Origin: an uncultured Acetatifactor sp.
GTDB lineage: Bacteria > Bacillota > Clostridia > Lachnospirales > Lachnospiraceae
Assembly: GCA_910588225.1 (NCBI GenBank)
Contig: CAJUQT010000036.1
Span: 1-44,565 of the forward strand
Direction of reading: 5' to 3'
DNA length: 44,565 nucleotides
Part shown: positions 1-8,087 of the stretch, one piece after another
Numbering within the stretch: position 1 is the first letter of the stretch
Layout: every line of letters starts with the position of its first letter
Notes under the pieces: model-generated
Database searches by the model: none
What the model was told of the DNA's origin: nothing
Seen by the model: only the letters and a program-made list of their open reading frames with translations
Made by a program: the position numbers and the translations under genes

Positions 1-53
1 GCGGACAAACGGTTTTCAAGACCGCCTCGTTATGACCACTTCGATATCTCTCC
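1..53 (-). tRNA. tRNA-Ser(UGA), 3' part outside the window
   Basis: Read on the minus strand, the first 53 bases begin GGAGAGATATCGAAGTGG, a typical serine-tRNA acceptor and D-arm start. An anticodon stem GGCGGT/ACCGTT with loop CTTGAAA follows, giving anticodon TGA. The long variable arm starts near the left edge and the T arm and 3' acceptor strand lie beyond position 1. On the plus strand the loop could be misread as TCA (selenocysteine), but only the minus-strand reading gives a proper 5' acceptor and D-arm. Confidence 0.85.
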
Positions 54-212
54 ATGCATTTTACATTTACCATTTTCCAACGGCAGAGCTTATTTTAGCA
101 AAAACCTTCTGTTCTGTCAACAACTTTTTTACATTTTTTATCATAATTTTTATAATGCAGTTTTCTTGCTGAAACAGCGTATTATCAGATCTGCCCGTTT
201 CATAAGATTGTA

Positions 213-235
213 TCTCAAAAGGCGTACTTTTGAGA
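213..235. promoter_or_regulatory. palindromic site 1 upstream of the ABC transporter
   Basis: TCTCAAAA and TTTTGAGA form a perfect 8-bp inverted repeat around a 7-bp centre. The same sequence occurs in opposite orientation at 388-415, with the shared core AAAGTACGC followed by a T run. It lies in an AT-rich region before the binding-protein gene. It could be an operator or an RNA hairpin. No regulator gene is adjacent. Confidence 0.45.
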
Positions 236-387
236 ATATATGGATGTAAGCGACTAGTGCAAAGTTTACAGCAAAATTATCAAAAAAGCAAGAGAAAATT
301 TTATTTTCTTTAGTTATTTTTTAATAAAAATATTAGAAAGTTTATTTATTCTTTGATGTTTTCTAACTTATATGGCAAGAATTATAT

Positions 388-415
388 ATTCTCAAAAAGT
401 ACGCTTTATGAGAAT
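388..415. promoter_or_regulatory. palindromic site 2 upstream of the ABC transporter
   Basis: ATTCTCA and TGAGAAT are perfect 7-bp arms enclosing AAAGTACGCTTT, which is itself nearly symmetric. It is an inverted copy of the site at 213-235 and lies 46 bp before the start codon of the binding-protein gene, within the likely promoter or leader. Position and duplication suggest a regulatory site. I could not fix a convincing -35/-10 pair. Confidence 0.45.
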
Positions 416-461
416 CCAAAGCGGCACAACTTACTACATATCGTAATAGAAGGAGGAAAAG

Positions 462-2171
462 ATGAGAAAGAGTAAGTTTTTATCTGTTTCGGTTTCCACC
501 GCACTGGTAGCATCCATGCTGCTGAGCGGATGTGGGAATACCGATAGCAATGCTTCAGCCGGCGGTAATGATGCCGGTAACAGTGAAAGCAGTGCTGCTG
601 ACAGCAGTGCTGCAGACAGCGGAGAGAACTCCGGCGACAACGGCGGTTCCGGCAGTGGAGAAGGTTATGTCCTGACCGATCTGAAGGTCATCGTGGACGG
701 TACTGTGAACTCTGTAAAACAGGAAACAGAACCTCAGAGAACCATCCGTGAAGCATTCATTCCCCAGTTGGAGGAAGCAATCGGTGAAAAGATCGGCCAC
801 GAAATCAACATTGATTTTGAAGTAGGCAACCATACCAATTACAGCGAGTATGTGGGCCGTATGTTCGTCAGCGAACAGTATCCCGACGTTATGATCATGA
901 GCGCCGCCATGCTGCGTCAGTATCAGGACACCGGACTTCTGTGGGACATGACGGAGGCTTATGAGAACGCCGAGTTCCAGAGCAGACTTCAGCTCACCGG
1001 TATCGCAGAAGGACTCAAGGATTCAAAGGGACGTCTCTACGGCTTCGCTCCCACTTACGGCAATGGCTGTATTACTTATGTAAAGCAGTCCTGGCTTGAC
1101 AACGTGGGCCTGAAAGGCGAAGACATCAAGACCTATGATGATTTCTACAACATGCTCTTGAAGTTCAAGAATGAAGATCCCGACGGAAACGGTGTAAACG
1201 GCGATACCTACGGCTTTATCTCCGCAGGCCTTATCGGTACCGAGGCTCCCTGGATCAACTATACCGCCGAATTCTGGCAGGATGCTTATCCCAGTATCGT
1301 CCAGGGTGAGGATGGCGTATGGTACGACGGATTCCAGACTGAAGCGACCAAAGCAGCTCTTGAAAGATTAAAACAGGCTTATTTTGTTAACAAGGTAATC
1401 GACCCCGACAACTATACTGCAGGTACCAAGCAGGCCCGTGAAAAATGGTGGGGTGCCGAGCAGGTAGGTTCCGCAGGTGTGTTCACTTACTGGGCAGGCA
1501 ACTGGTACAACAACCTGATTACCAACCTTGAGAAAAATGATCTTCCCAAGGATGTATACGAGCTGGCTCCTATCGCTGAAATTCAGAATTCCTGGGGCGG
1601 TTATCTGAACAGAGAATCTCCCGTATGGGTTATTATCGACGATGGTGACGGGGATGATTCCCGTGAACAGGCTATCTTTGACGCCTTCCTGGATACCATG
1701 TTGGACGGAGACAGAGTACAGACACTCTGGACCTACGGCGCGGAAGGGCTTGACTGGACAACTGAGGCGGAAGAATTCGTAACCAATCCGGATGACGAGA
1801 GTAAGAGAAAAGAGTACTCCTATGCGGAAGGTGAATTCCATATGCGCCAAAGCCTGGCAGATCCCAATGTGATCGCAAGCAAGAACCATCTTGATCCCGC
1901 ACTGGTAGTTGCCCCTCTGACCAACGGTTATGTCAGCAGCAACGATAATCAGGATATCAGCAACAAATTCTTCACGGACAACTGTGTTGACGCTCCAGCC
2001 TCTCCTGCTTCTCCTACCTACAGTGAGAGATCCTCTGAAATTCTGGATGCAAGAGATGTGGCTATCTCCTCCGTTGTCGTTAACGGCGGTGATGTGGACG
2101 CGGCAATGGAAACCTATTTGAACACCGTAGGTCCCCTGGTCGATCTGGAAGAACTGAATTCTGCAGAATAA
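462..2171 (+). CDS. carbohydrate ABC transporter substrate-binding lipoprotein (LplA/YtcQ type)
   Basis: This 569-residue extracellular solute-binding protein has a signal peptide ending in the lipobox LSGC, with lipidated Cys24. A low-complexity Ser/Asn/Gly/Asp linker of about 40 residues follows, as is common for Gram-positive binding lipoproteins. The remaining domain is long, as in the LplA/YtcQ group that binds oligosaccharides, often from pectin-like or host glycans. The ribosome site AGAAGGAGG lies 5-6 bases before the ATG. Two LplB- and YtcP-type permease genes follow on the same strand. No ATPase gene is present, and this family usually shares a distant MsmK-type ATPase. The exact substrate cannot be read from the sequence. 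Confidence 0.9.
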   Translation: MRKSKFLSVSVSTALVASMLLSGCGNTDSNASAGGNDAGNSESSAADSSAADSGENSGDNGGSGSGEGYVLTDLKVIVDGTVNSVKQETEPQRTIREAFIPQLEEAIGEKIGHEINIDFEVGNHTNYSEYVGRMFVSEQYPDVMIMSAAMLRQYQDTGLLWDMTEAYENAEFQSRLQLTGIAEGLKDSKGRLYGFAPTYGNGCITYVKQSWLDNVGLKGEDIKTYDDFYNMLLKFKNEDPDGNGVNGDTYGFISAGLIGTEAPWINYTAEFWQDAYPSIVQGEDGVWYDGFQTEATKAALERLKQAYFVNKVIDPDNYTAGTKQAREKWWGAEQVGSAGVFTYWAGNWYNNLITNLEKNDLPKDVYELAPIAEIQNSWGGYLNRESPVWVIIDDGDGDDSREQAIFDAFLDTMLDGDRVQTLWTYGAEGLDWTTEAEEFVTNPDDESKRKEYSYAEGEFHMRQSLADPNVIASKNHLDPALVVAPLTNGYVSSNDNQDISNKFFTDNCVDAPASPASPTYSERSSEILDARDVAISSVVVNGGDVDAAMETYLNTVGPLVDLEELNSAE

Positions 2172-2181
2172 GTGATTCCGT

Positions 2182-2212
2182 AAGCCGTCCCGTCCGGAGG
2201 GCAGGGCGGCTT
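2182..2212 (+). other. intra-operon hairpin after the binding-protein gene
   Basis: AAGCCGTCCC pairs with GGGCGGCTT with one bulged base, right after the binding-protein stop codon. There is only a short, interrupted T stretch after it. Hairpins in this place often stabilise the binding-protein mRNA or partly terminate transcription, so that binding protein exceeds permease. That role is inferred. Confidence 0.5.
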
Positions 2213-2247
2213 CCTTTATAAGATAATTTCGAAAGGAAAAGGACGGT

Positions 2248-2988
2248 ATGAGCAAAAAGACGAAAATGGTAACCTCCACAGGCATGGAAGTCAGACAAAA
2301 ACCCCTGAAACTGCGCATTTGGAACAATCGGGGACACTATCTGATGTTTTTACCTGTATTTATATTTGTACTTATCGTAAATTATTGGCCCATGCTGGGC
2401 ATCCGTTATGCTTTTATGGAATACAAGGCCGGTCCCGCTGGTCCCAGTTGGACGGGACTGACCCACTTTAGCACCGGTATGCTGAACGGTCTGCTGAGAG
2501 AATGGGGCATATTGGGAGCCAATGACAGCAACATCCACTTTCTGGCAACATCAAGTATGTGGCGGCCAATTTTCTATCTGATCAATATCTGGAAAGAAAC
2601 CGGATGGGGTACTATCATCTTCTTAGCTACTCTGGCTGGCATCAGCCCTGAACTCTATGAAGCAGCTGATATTGACGGCGCCACCCGTTTCCAAAAAATG
2701 CGTTATGTCACACTCCCCGCTCTTTCCAATACCATTATCACCGTACTGATTCTGAATCTGGCAAAGGTTCTGAATCTGTTCGAGTCCGTATTCGTACTGT
2801 ATAATCCTGCCGTATATAATGTGTCGGATGTAATCGGTACTTATATTTATCGCCAGACTTTCTCAGTGGCCAGACCCGATTACGGCTATTCCACAGCAGT
2901 AGGTCTGTTCCGATCCCTGGTGGGCTGTGTATTGGTGTTAATCTGTAACCGGGCCAGCAAAAAAGTTCGCGGCCGCGGTATTGTATAG
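2248..2988 (+). CDS. LplB/YteP-type sugar ABC permease, internally shortened
   Basis: The N terminus (MLGIRYAFMEYKAG) and the C-terminal half with the EAA loop (LYEAADIDGATRFQKMRYVTLP) match the LplB/YteP permease family, which forms the membrane channel with a YtcP-type partner. The protein is only 246 residues, against roughly 300-320 in the family. At about residue 76, TGLTHF runs directly into STGMLNGLLREWGI, where homologues carry about 70-80 residues with two membrane helices. The loss is in frame, so the gene stays open. Function is doubtful, because part of the conserved transmembrane domain is missing. The start follows AAAGGAAAAGGACGGT. The stop codon overlaps the ribosome site of the next gene. 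Confidence 0.8.
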   Translation: MSKKTKMVTSTGMEVRQKPLKLRIWNNRGHYLMFLPVFIFVLIVNYWPMLGIRYAFMEYKAGPAGPSWTGLTHFSTGMLNGLLREWGILGANDSNIHFLATSSMWRPIFYLINIWKETGWGTIIFLATLAGISPELYEAADIDGATRFQKMRYVTLPALSNTIITVLILNLAKVLNLFESVFVLYNPAVYNVSDVIGTYIYRQTFSVARPDYGYSTAVGLFRSLVGCVLVLICNRASKKVRGRGIV

Positions 2989-2999
2989 GAGGTACGGAT

Positions 3000-3863
3000 A
3001 TGGCTAAGACAAAAGCGGTTTCCGGCAAACGCAAAAAGTTTTCACTTTTTGACGCTATAAATTATATCATATTCATTATCATCGCACTGATTGTACTGGT
3101 TCCCATCTGGAAGGTAGTTGTCGACTCTCTAAATGCAGTAGGTGTGTATCAGTTTCGGCTGTGGCCCTCTCAGTTTACACTGGACGGCTACCGGGTTATT
3201 TTCGGCGAACAGGGACTTTTCAGGCCCCTGATTAACTCCTTCGTAGCCACTATTGTGGGGACCCTGTTCGGATTGATCCTCTGCACATTAGGCGGATATG
3301 TTCTGATCCAGTTCGATATGCCCGGACGTAATCTGATGGCTTATTTCCTGCTCTTTACCATGATCTTCTCCGGCGGTATGATCCCTGAGTATCTGGTTAT
3401 GAGACGTCTGGGACTGCTGAACAGCATGTGGATCCTGGTTATCAAGCACGGCATCAATGTGTCCAATATCGTGCTGATGAGAAACTTTTTCGAAGGCATC
3501 CCGGGAAGTCTGTTTGAGGCGGCAAAGATCGACGGCTGTTCTCCCATGAGAATCTTCCTGAGAATCGTACTCCCGCTCTCCAAAGCGGCTCTGGCCTCCA
3601 TCGGCCTGATGTTCGCTGTAGGCGTATGGAACGATTATTCCACCGTACAGATTTATATCACGGATCCGAACCAGGTAAACTTCCAGTACAAGCTGCGCGT
3701 CATGATTATGGACGGCGACACACCGCCTACCCAATATCCGGTGTCACAGACCACACTGTACAACGCGGGTATTATCGCGGCAATCCTTCCCTTCCTGATT
3801 CTGTACCCCTTCCTGCAGAAATATTTCGTGAAGGGAGTCAATATCGGAGCAGTAAAAGAATAA
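3000..3863 (+). CDS. YtcP/LplC-type sugar ABC permease
   Basis: This 287-residue, six-helix permease has the usual length for the YtcP/LplC family. Its EAA loop reads FEAAKIDGCSPMRIFLRIVLP at about residues 175-195, the docking site for the ATPase. The C-terminal KYFVKGVNIGAVKE is typical of the family. The ribosome site TAGGAGGT overlaps the stop codon of the preceding permease gene, so the two are translationally coupled. A strong terminator follows 9 bases after the stop and ends the operon. Confidence 0.9.
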   Translation: MAKTKAVSGKRKKFSLFDAINYIIFIIIALIVLVPIWKVVVDSLNAVGVYQFRLWPSQFTLDGYRVIFGEQGLFRPLINSFVATIVGTLFGLILCTLGGYVLIQFDMPGRNLMAYFLLFTMIFSGGMIPEYLVMRRLGLLNSMWILVIKHGINVSNIVLMRNFFEGIPGSLFEAAKIDGCSPMRIFLRIVLPLSKAALASIGLMFAVGVWNDYSTVQIYITDPNQVNFQYKLRVMIMDGDTPPTQYPVSQTTLYNAGIIAAILPFLILYPFLQKYFVKGVNIGAVKE

Positions 3864-3871
3864 ACGTACAT

Positions 3872-3905
3872 AAAAATCGGGGCAGAATCCTCTGTCCCGA
3901 TTTTT
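3872..3905 (+). terminator. Rho-independent terminator of the ABC operon, probably bidirectional
   Basis: A 15-bp stem (AAAAATCGGGGCAGA with TCTGTCCCGATTTTT, one G-T pair) closes a 4-base loop. The T run on the plus strand ends the transporter transcript. The A run makes it usable from the minus strand for ispD as well. Confidence 0.85.
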
Positions 3906-3998
3906 ATATTTCATCTGTCTCCATATACCTCTTCATATGGTCACTGTGAAATTTCAACACTTTATTCCGATTTCCGTTTTCACCCAACACTTCATCCC

Positions 3999-4772
3999 TT
4001 ACTTTATGCCTTGCTTCATATCTGACAACAGCTTCTCCGCTATCGCCAGATCCTCAGGCGTAGTAATCTTGATATTCCCATAGGAAGCCGTCACCAGCTT
4101 CACCTTTGTATCCGTGAGCAGTTCCACCACGCCTGCATCATCCGTTACCACAATTCCCTGCTCCCGCAGATCATCCCACTTCTCCAAAAGCATTTCATAA
4201 GCCTTCACAATCAGTTTCGTATCAAACACCTGAGGAGTCTGAATGCTCCAGAGCAGCTCCCTGGCTGGAGTAGCAGCTACAAATCCGCTCTCGTCCGCTA
4301 TTTTAACAGTGTCTTTGGAAGGGACTGCCGCTACACAGGCATGGTATGCTTCCGCCGCACTGTAAGTATCCCGCAGAATCTCCCGGGTAAGAAAAGGTCT
4401 CGCACCGTCGTGAATAAACACATAACCGTCCCGGTTGGCTGCTTTCATTTTCTCTCCGGCAATTACCTGCAGTGCATTGGCCACGGAAAAGCAGCGCTCT
4501 GCTCCTCCTGCGATCACTGCGTCCACCTTGCCAAACCCGTATTTTTCCACGATTTCCCGGCGCACATAAGGAATATCTTCCTCTCCCGTCACCAGAATAC
4601 AGTCGTCTATGATTTCCGAATCCTCCATCGCCCTCAGCGCATACCAGATCAGAGGTTTGCCGTCCAGCTGTATAAACTGCTTTGCCACACTGCTTTTCAT
4701 GCGTTTTCCGCTGCCTGCAGCCAGCACTACGGCCGTACATCTTTTTTTCATCTTCCCGTCATGCCTCTCCAT
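3999..4772 (-). CDS. ispD: 2-C-methyl-D-erythritol 4-phosphate cytidylyltransferase
   Basis: IspD transfers CMP from CTP to MEP in the non-mevalonate isoprenoid pathway. The nucleotide-binding loop LAAGSGKRMKSSVAKQF is near the N terminus, and FIHDGARPF, VPSKDTVK and SIQTPQVF follow, all diagnostic for IspD. The length, about 257 residues, is slightly above the usual 230. The start is uncertain: the ATG at 4772 has AGGA 6 bases upstream, while ATGs at 4778 and 4751 are also in frame, the last giving the more usual MKKRCTAVVLAAG start. The gene is the last of the minus-strand housekeeping cluster, 184 bases after tsaD. Confidence 0.93.
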   Translation of the reverse strand: MERHDGKMKKRCTAVVLAAGSGKRMKSSVAKQFIQLDGKPLIWYALRAMEDSEIIDDCILVTGEEDIPYVRREIVEKYGFGKVDAVIAGGAERCFSVANALQVIAGEKMKAANRDGYVFIHDGARPFLTREILRDTYSAAEAYHACVAAVPSKDTVKIADESGFVAATPARELLWSIQTPQVFDTKLIVKAYEMLLEKWDDLREQGIVVTDDAGVVELLTDTKVKLVTASYGNIKITTPEDLAIAEKLLSDMKQGIK

Positions 4773-4956
4773 TTCCATTCCTGTTTATGCGGGCTAAACT
4801 TCTTACTTTTTCCTGCAGATCCCTGTTTCCGGGGTATATTCCTGTTCCCTTCCGGTTCGACCAGAATGCCGCATGGACAAAATATTCGGCTCCTGCTCTG
4901 CCCGGACTGGCAGACCTTATGCAGCAATTCAGCCGGAGCGCTGCACTGCCGCACAC

Positions 4957-6000
4957 CTATAGCTTTAATCCCGGCACCGCATTCAAATCGTAGCCGCTGC
5001 GGACACCCTTTCTATATTCATAGTATCCCGCCGCACCGATCATAGCCGCATTGTCAGTACACAGAAGCGGCGACGGCCGATAGAAGGCAATCTTCCTTTT
5101 CTCACATTCCCGCTCGAAAGCAGCCCGCAGCGAAGAATTGGAGGCAACACCCCCCGCTATGGCAAATTTCTCATAGCCAAATTCCCTGACTGCATGAAGA
5201 GAATGCTCCACCAATACATCAACGACCGCCTTCTGGAAGGAAGCCGCCACATCTGCCTGAGAAAAGCTTTCCCCTTTCATCCTGCAGGCATTCAGATAAT
5301 TGAGCACCGCCGATTTCAGGCCGCTGAAGCTGAAGTCATATTCATTCTCCGCCACTTTCGCCCTTGGAAAAGGAATGGCATCCGGATTGCCCTGGGCAGA
5401 TATTTTATCAATCTTCGGTCCTCCGGGATATCCCAGCCCGATGGCACGGGCCACCTTGTCAAAGGCTTCGCCGGCCGCATCATCCCTTGTCCTGCCGATG
5501 ATTTCGTATTCCCCATAATCTTTTACCGCCACCAGATGGGAATGTCCTCCGGAAGCCACCAGACAGATAAAGGGAGGTTCCAAATCTTCATGTTCGATAT
5601 AATTTGCGCTGATATGACCGCTGATATGGTGAACCCCCACCAGCGGAATTCCCGCGGCAAAGCTGATGGCCTTCGCCTCGGCCACTCCCACCAGCAGCGC
5701 CCCTACCAGCCCCGGTCCGTAAGTAACCGCAACAGCCGTAATATCAGCCAATGTCACATCTGCCCGATCCAGGGCTTCCTCAATCACCTGATTTATCTTC
5801 TCTATATGCTTCCGGGAGGCAATCTCCGGCACCACCCCGCCATACTGCGTATGCAGCGCAATCTGGGTAAAAATAACATTTGACAGCACCTTCCTGCCGT
5901 TTTTCACCACGGAAGCTGCTGTCTCGTCACAGGATGTCTCAATGGCAAGCATCAGTACATCCTTTTCCTGTTTCTGCTCCACTTTTCTCTCTTCTTCCAT
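4957..6000 (-). CDS. tsaD: tRNA N6-threonylcarbamoyladenosine transferase subunit TsaD
   Basis: TsaD transfers the threonylcarbamoyl group to A37 of tRNAs that read ANN codons, working with TsaB and TsaE, both encoded at 8.5-9.8 kb. The start LAIETSCDETAAS, the HHISGH metal site (His125 and His129), LVASGGHSHLV and the late IAGGVASNSSLR and CTDNAAMIG motifs are all present. The 347-residue length is normal. The ATG at 6000 has only a weak ribosome site (GAGAACGGTGAA), so an internal start is possible. Four genes separate it from tsaB. Confidence 0.96.
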   Translation of the reverse strand: MEEERKVEQKQEKDVLMLAIETSCDETAASVVKNGRKVLSNVIFTQIALHTQYGGVVPEIASRKHIEKINQVIEEALDRADVTLADITAVAVTYGPGLVGALLVGVAEAKAISFAAGIPLVGVHHISGHISANYIEHEDLEPPFICLVASGGHSHLVAVKDYGEYEIIGRTRDDAAGEAFDKVARAIGLGYPGGPKIDKISAQGNPDAIPFPRAKVAENEYDFSFSGLKSAVLNYLNACRMKGESFSQADVAASFQKAVVDVLVEHSLHAVREFGYEKFAIAGGVASNSSLRAAFERECEKRKIAFYRPSPLLCTDNAAMIGAAGYYEYRKGVRSGYDLNAVPGLKL

Positions 6001-6103
6001 TTCACCGTTCTCACGGTTTATTCATCACAATTGACGACCTGCCTGAGCTGCGGTATTTATTCCACACAGCAAAATCTCCACAGGGCACCCCCTGCCTCTC
6101 CCG

Positions 6104-6691
6104 TCAGTCTGTAGGATTCACATTCTTCGCCAGATCCCAGCCGTATATCTTCCATCGTCTGTTCTCATCCCGCCGCAGCAGATAAATTGTAGACGACATG
6201 CTGCTCTGACCATCTTCAATCAAAGAGTATGTACATTGTATTCTGGCGAAATCATAGCCATCCTCCTGAAAAGCATCCACATTTACGCTGGATGCCACAG
6301 CCACGCTTCCTATCTGCTTCTTATCGGATTTAAAGGAAGCGATGTCCGCCTTCAGCTGCAGCAGATTGGCACTTTCCTCATTGATGGACAGCAATTCATC
6401 GTCATAGAGTTCCCGGGCCTTCCGTCCCAGCTGCTCCACTTCCTCGTCCGTGCACTCTTCATTATAAAAGCATTTCTGGATGTCCGTGTAATACTTGATG
6501 ACTTCCTTCACCGTGGGCGGATAATCATTCACCAGATCCCGGCTCAGAACAAGCTGCACCGTAGTCATCTTCGCCTCTCCCGCAATATCCCTCCTTCTCC
6601 CGGACAGATAAGTATAATAGCCGATAATACAAATGATGATAATCAGAAAGATAACTATTATCCTTACGGTGGACTTCTTCATGGTTTTCAT
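6104..6691 (-). CDS. uncharacterised single-pass membrane protein
   Basis: The 195-residue protein has a positively charged start (MKTMKKSTVR), one hydrophobic helix at about residues 9-28 and a soluble outer domain rich in Glu, Asp and Tyr. The C-terminal part alternates short strands (ARIQCTYSLIEDGQ, STIYLLRRDENRRWKIYGWD), resembling small NTF2-like or lipocalin-like extracellular domains. I recognise no named family with certainty. The ribosome site AAAGGAAAGC overlaps the rnz stop codon, so it is co-transcribed with and probably coupled to rnz. Its function is unknown. Confidence 0.8.
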   Translation of the reverse strand: MKTMKKSTVRIIVIFLIIIICIIGYYTYLSGRRRDIAGEAKMTTVQLVLSRDLVNDYPPTVKEVIKYYTDIQKCFYNEECTDEEVEQLGRKARELYDDELLSINEESANLLQLKADIASFKSDKKQIGSVAVASSVNVDAFQEDGYDFARIQCTYSLIEDGQSSMSSTIYLLRRDENRRWKIYGWDLAKNVNPTD

Positions 6692-6699
6692 GCTTTCCT

Positions 6700-7611
6700 T
6701 TACTCCTCATCAAAATTCAGCTCGACCGTCCTGCCGTCCTTGGCGGCGACAGTGCCCGGGAAAATCTTCCGCACATCTCCCAAGTATTCCTCCGGCCGCA
6801 TCAGCGAAGGACTGTAATGGGTCAGCCAGAGCTCCGGAACACCTGCCGCCTTCGCGATTCTCGCTGCCTCATACATAGTCATATGCCTGTTCTCTCTGGC
6901 CTTCGTCTGCTTCTCCGGTTCTCCGTACATCCCCTCCAGAATCAGCAGGTCAGAACCAACCGCATTGGCCGTTATGGCATCTACGGGCCTGCTGTCCGTG
7001 CAATACGTCACCTTCAGCCCCTTCCGCGGCGGTCCCAGTACCATATCAGGAGTATATATTCTGTCGTCCTGTACAATGGTTTCTCCCTTTTGCAGCCGAC
7101 TCCACAGTTTCATGGGAATCTCCTGCCCCAGAGCACGTTCCCTGTCAAAACGTCCTTTTCTCTCCACAATCAGGCTGTAACCATAGCATACCACACTATG
7201 GTTCACTCTGAAAGCCCTAATGTGAAAACCTTCAAAAGAAAAAGTCTGCTCCTCCTCCGCAATCTCACAGTATTGAATCTCAAAAGGAAGCTCCGGTGCA
7301 ATGGTCCGCAAGGCATTCACCACTCTGATCAGTCCTTTGGGTCCGATCAGCTGCAGAGGTTCCTTCCGCTCCGCATTTCCCATGGTGAGAAGCATTCCCG
7401 GCAGCCCGCTGATATGATCGGCATGGTAATGAGTAAAGCAGATAACATCAATAGGGTTGGGACTCCACCCCCTTTCCCGGAGTGCAATCTGAGTCCCCTC
7501 CCCGCAATCTATCAATATACTTTTTCCATTGTACCTGAGCATAAGCGAGGTGAGCCACCGATAAGGCAGCGGCATCATTCCTCCCGTTCCCAGCAGACTT
7601 ACATCCAACAT
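6700..7611 (-). CDS. rnz: ribonuclease Z
   Basis: RNase Z is the metallo-beta-lactamase-fold endonuclease that trims tRNA 3' ends. The metal motif HYHADH is at residues 61-66, in the context CFTHYHADHISGLPG. The N-terminal LLGTGGMMPLPYR and the late LTHYSPS histidine also fit. The length of 303 residues is standard. The start at 7611 has AGAAGGA upstream. It lies between a large intergenic hairpin and a small membrane-protein gene, in the tRNA-modification cluster. Confidence 0.95.
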   Translation of the reverse strand: MLDVSLLGTGGMMPLPYRWLTSLMLRYNGKSILIDCGEGTQIALRERGWSPNPIDVICFTHYHADHISGLPGMLLTMGNAERKEPLQLIGPKGLIRVVNALRTIAPELPFEIQYCEIAEEEQTFSFEGFHIRAFRVNHSVVCYGYSLIVERKGRFDRERALGQEIPMKLWSRLQKGETIVQDDRIYTPDMVLGPPRKGLKVTYCTDSRPVDAITANAVGSDLLILEGMYGEPEKQTKARENRHMTMYEAARIAKAAGVPELWLTHYSPSLMRPEEYLGDVRKIFPGTVAAKDGRTVELNFDEE

Positions 7612-7643
7612 AGCCGTGTTTCCTTCTTCTATTCCAGTTCCGC

Positions 7644-7726
7644 GGCCGCCCGCTCAGTACCCAGGCTTGGACAGAGAACTTCCGGCCGCACTTGCGTCCG
7701 TTAGTTCTCTGGGGTACTGGGCGGCC
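7644..7726. repeat. 83-nt nested inverted repeat between the zinc-ribbon gene and rnz
   Basis: Three blocks pair in order: GGCCGCC with GGCGGCC (7644-7650, 7720-7726), CAGTACC with GGTACTG (7655-7661, 7713-7719) and CAGAGAACT with AGTTCTCTG (7672-7680, 7703-7711). An inner CGCA/TGCG stem also forms. Small internal loops separate the blocks. It has no T run on either side, so it is not a standard terminator. It could be an mRNA-processing or stabilising structure, or a small palindromic mobile repeat. Confidence 0.65.
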
Positions 7727-7744
7727 TGCCGCTGTTTACAAAAT

Positions 7745-7993
7745 TTAAAGGAGCTCCAATGCCTCCGTCTCTTCCACAGGCACATGGAACTGCTCCGTCA
7801 GACTGTCGTAACAGTCCTCACATAAGTCAAAATGATGTTTCATACCATCCCTGCGGCTGAAATAGCCGAAAACAGTGTCTGCGGTAAAGCAATATTCCCT
7901 CAGATATCCGTTCTCCACCTTCAGTGCTTTGCCGCATTTATTGCACATAACCTGAATCAGCTTTTTATCCTGTCCATCCCCGTACTTACGCAT
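7745..7993 (-). CDS. small zinc-ribbon protein of unknown function
   Basis: The 82-residue protein carries two CxxC pairs (CNKCGK near the start and CEDCYD near residue 64) that could bind one zinc ion. The rest is polar with several aromatic residues (YCFTADTVFGYFSRRDG). I chose the ATG at 7993 because GGGAGA lies 8 bases upstream, although the frame stays open to 8026. It lies between rimI and rnz on the same strand and may have its own promoter (TATAAT at 8047-8052). No function can be assigned. Confidence 0.7.
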   Translation of the reverse strand: MRKYGDGQDKKLIQVMCNKCGKALKVENGYLREYCFTADTVFGYFSRRDGMKHHFDLCEDCYDSLTEQFHVPVEETEALELL

Positions 7994-8046
7994 ACTTTTA
8001 TCTCCCTTCATGCATACAACTGTCACAGCAACTGCATCACATCCTC

Positions 8047-8052
8047 ATTATA
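8047..8052 (-). promoter_or_regulatory. possible -10 box for the zinc-ribbon gene
   Basis: A perfect TATAAT on the minus strand lies in the 94-bp gap between rimI and the small zinc-ribbon gene, about 55 bases before its start. The -35 region (around ACGTAT at 17 bp) is poor, so this is only a candidate. Confidence 0.35.
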
Positions 8053-8087
8053 CTAAAAATATACACAAATACGTTTGGTAATTATTG

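Noticed and set aside
1..53. Selenocysteine tRNA on the plus strand (anticodon loop read as TTTCAAG)
   Set aside because: The plus-strand reading lacks a valid T arm and acceptor; the minus strand gives a normal serine tRNA start.
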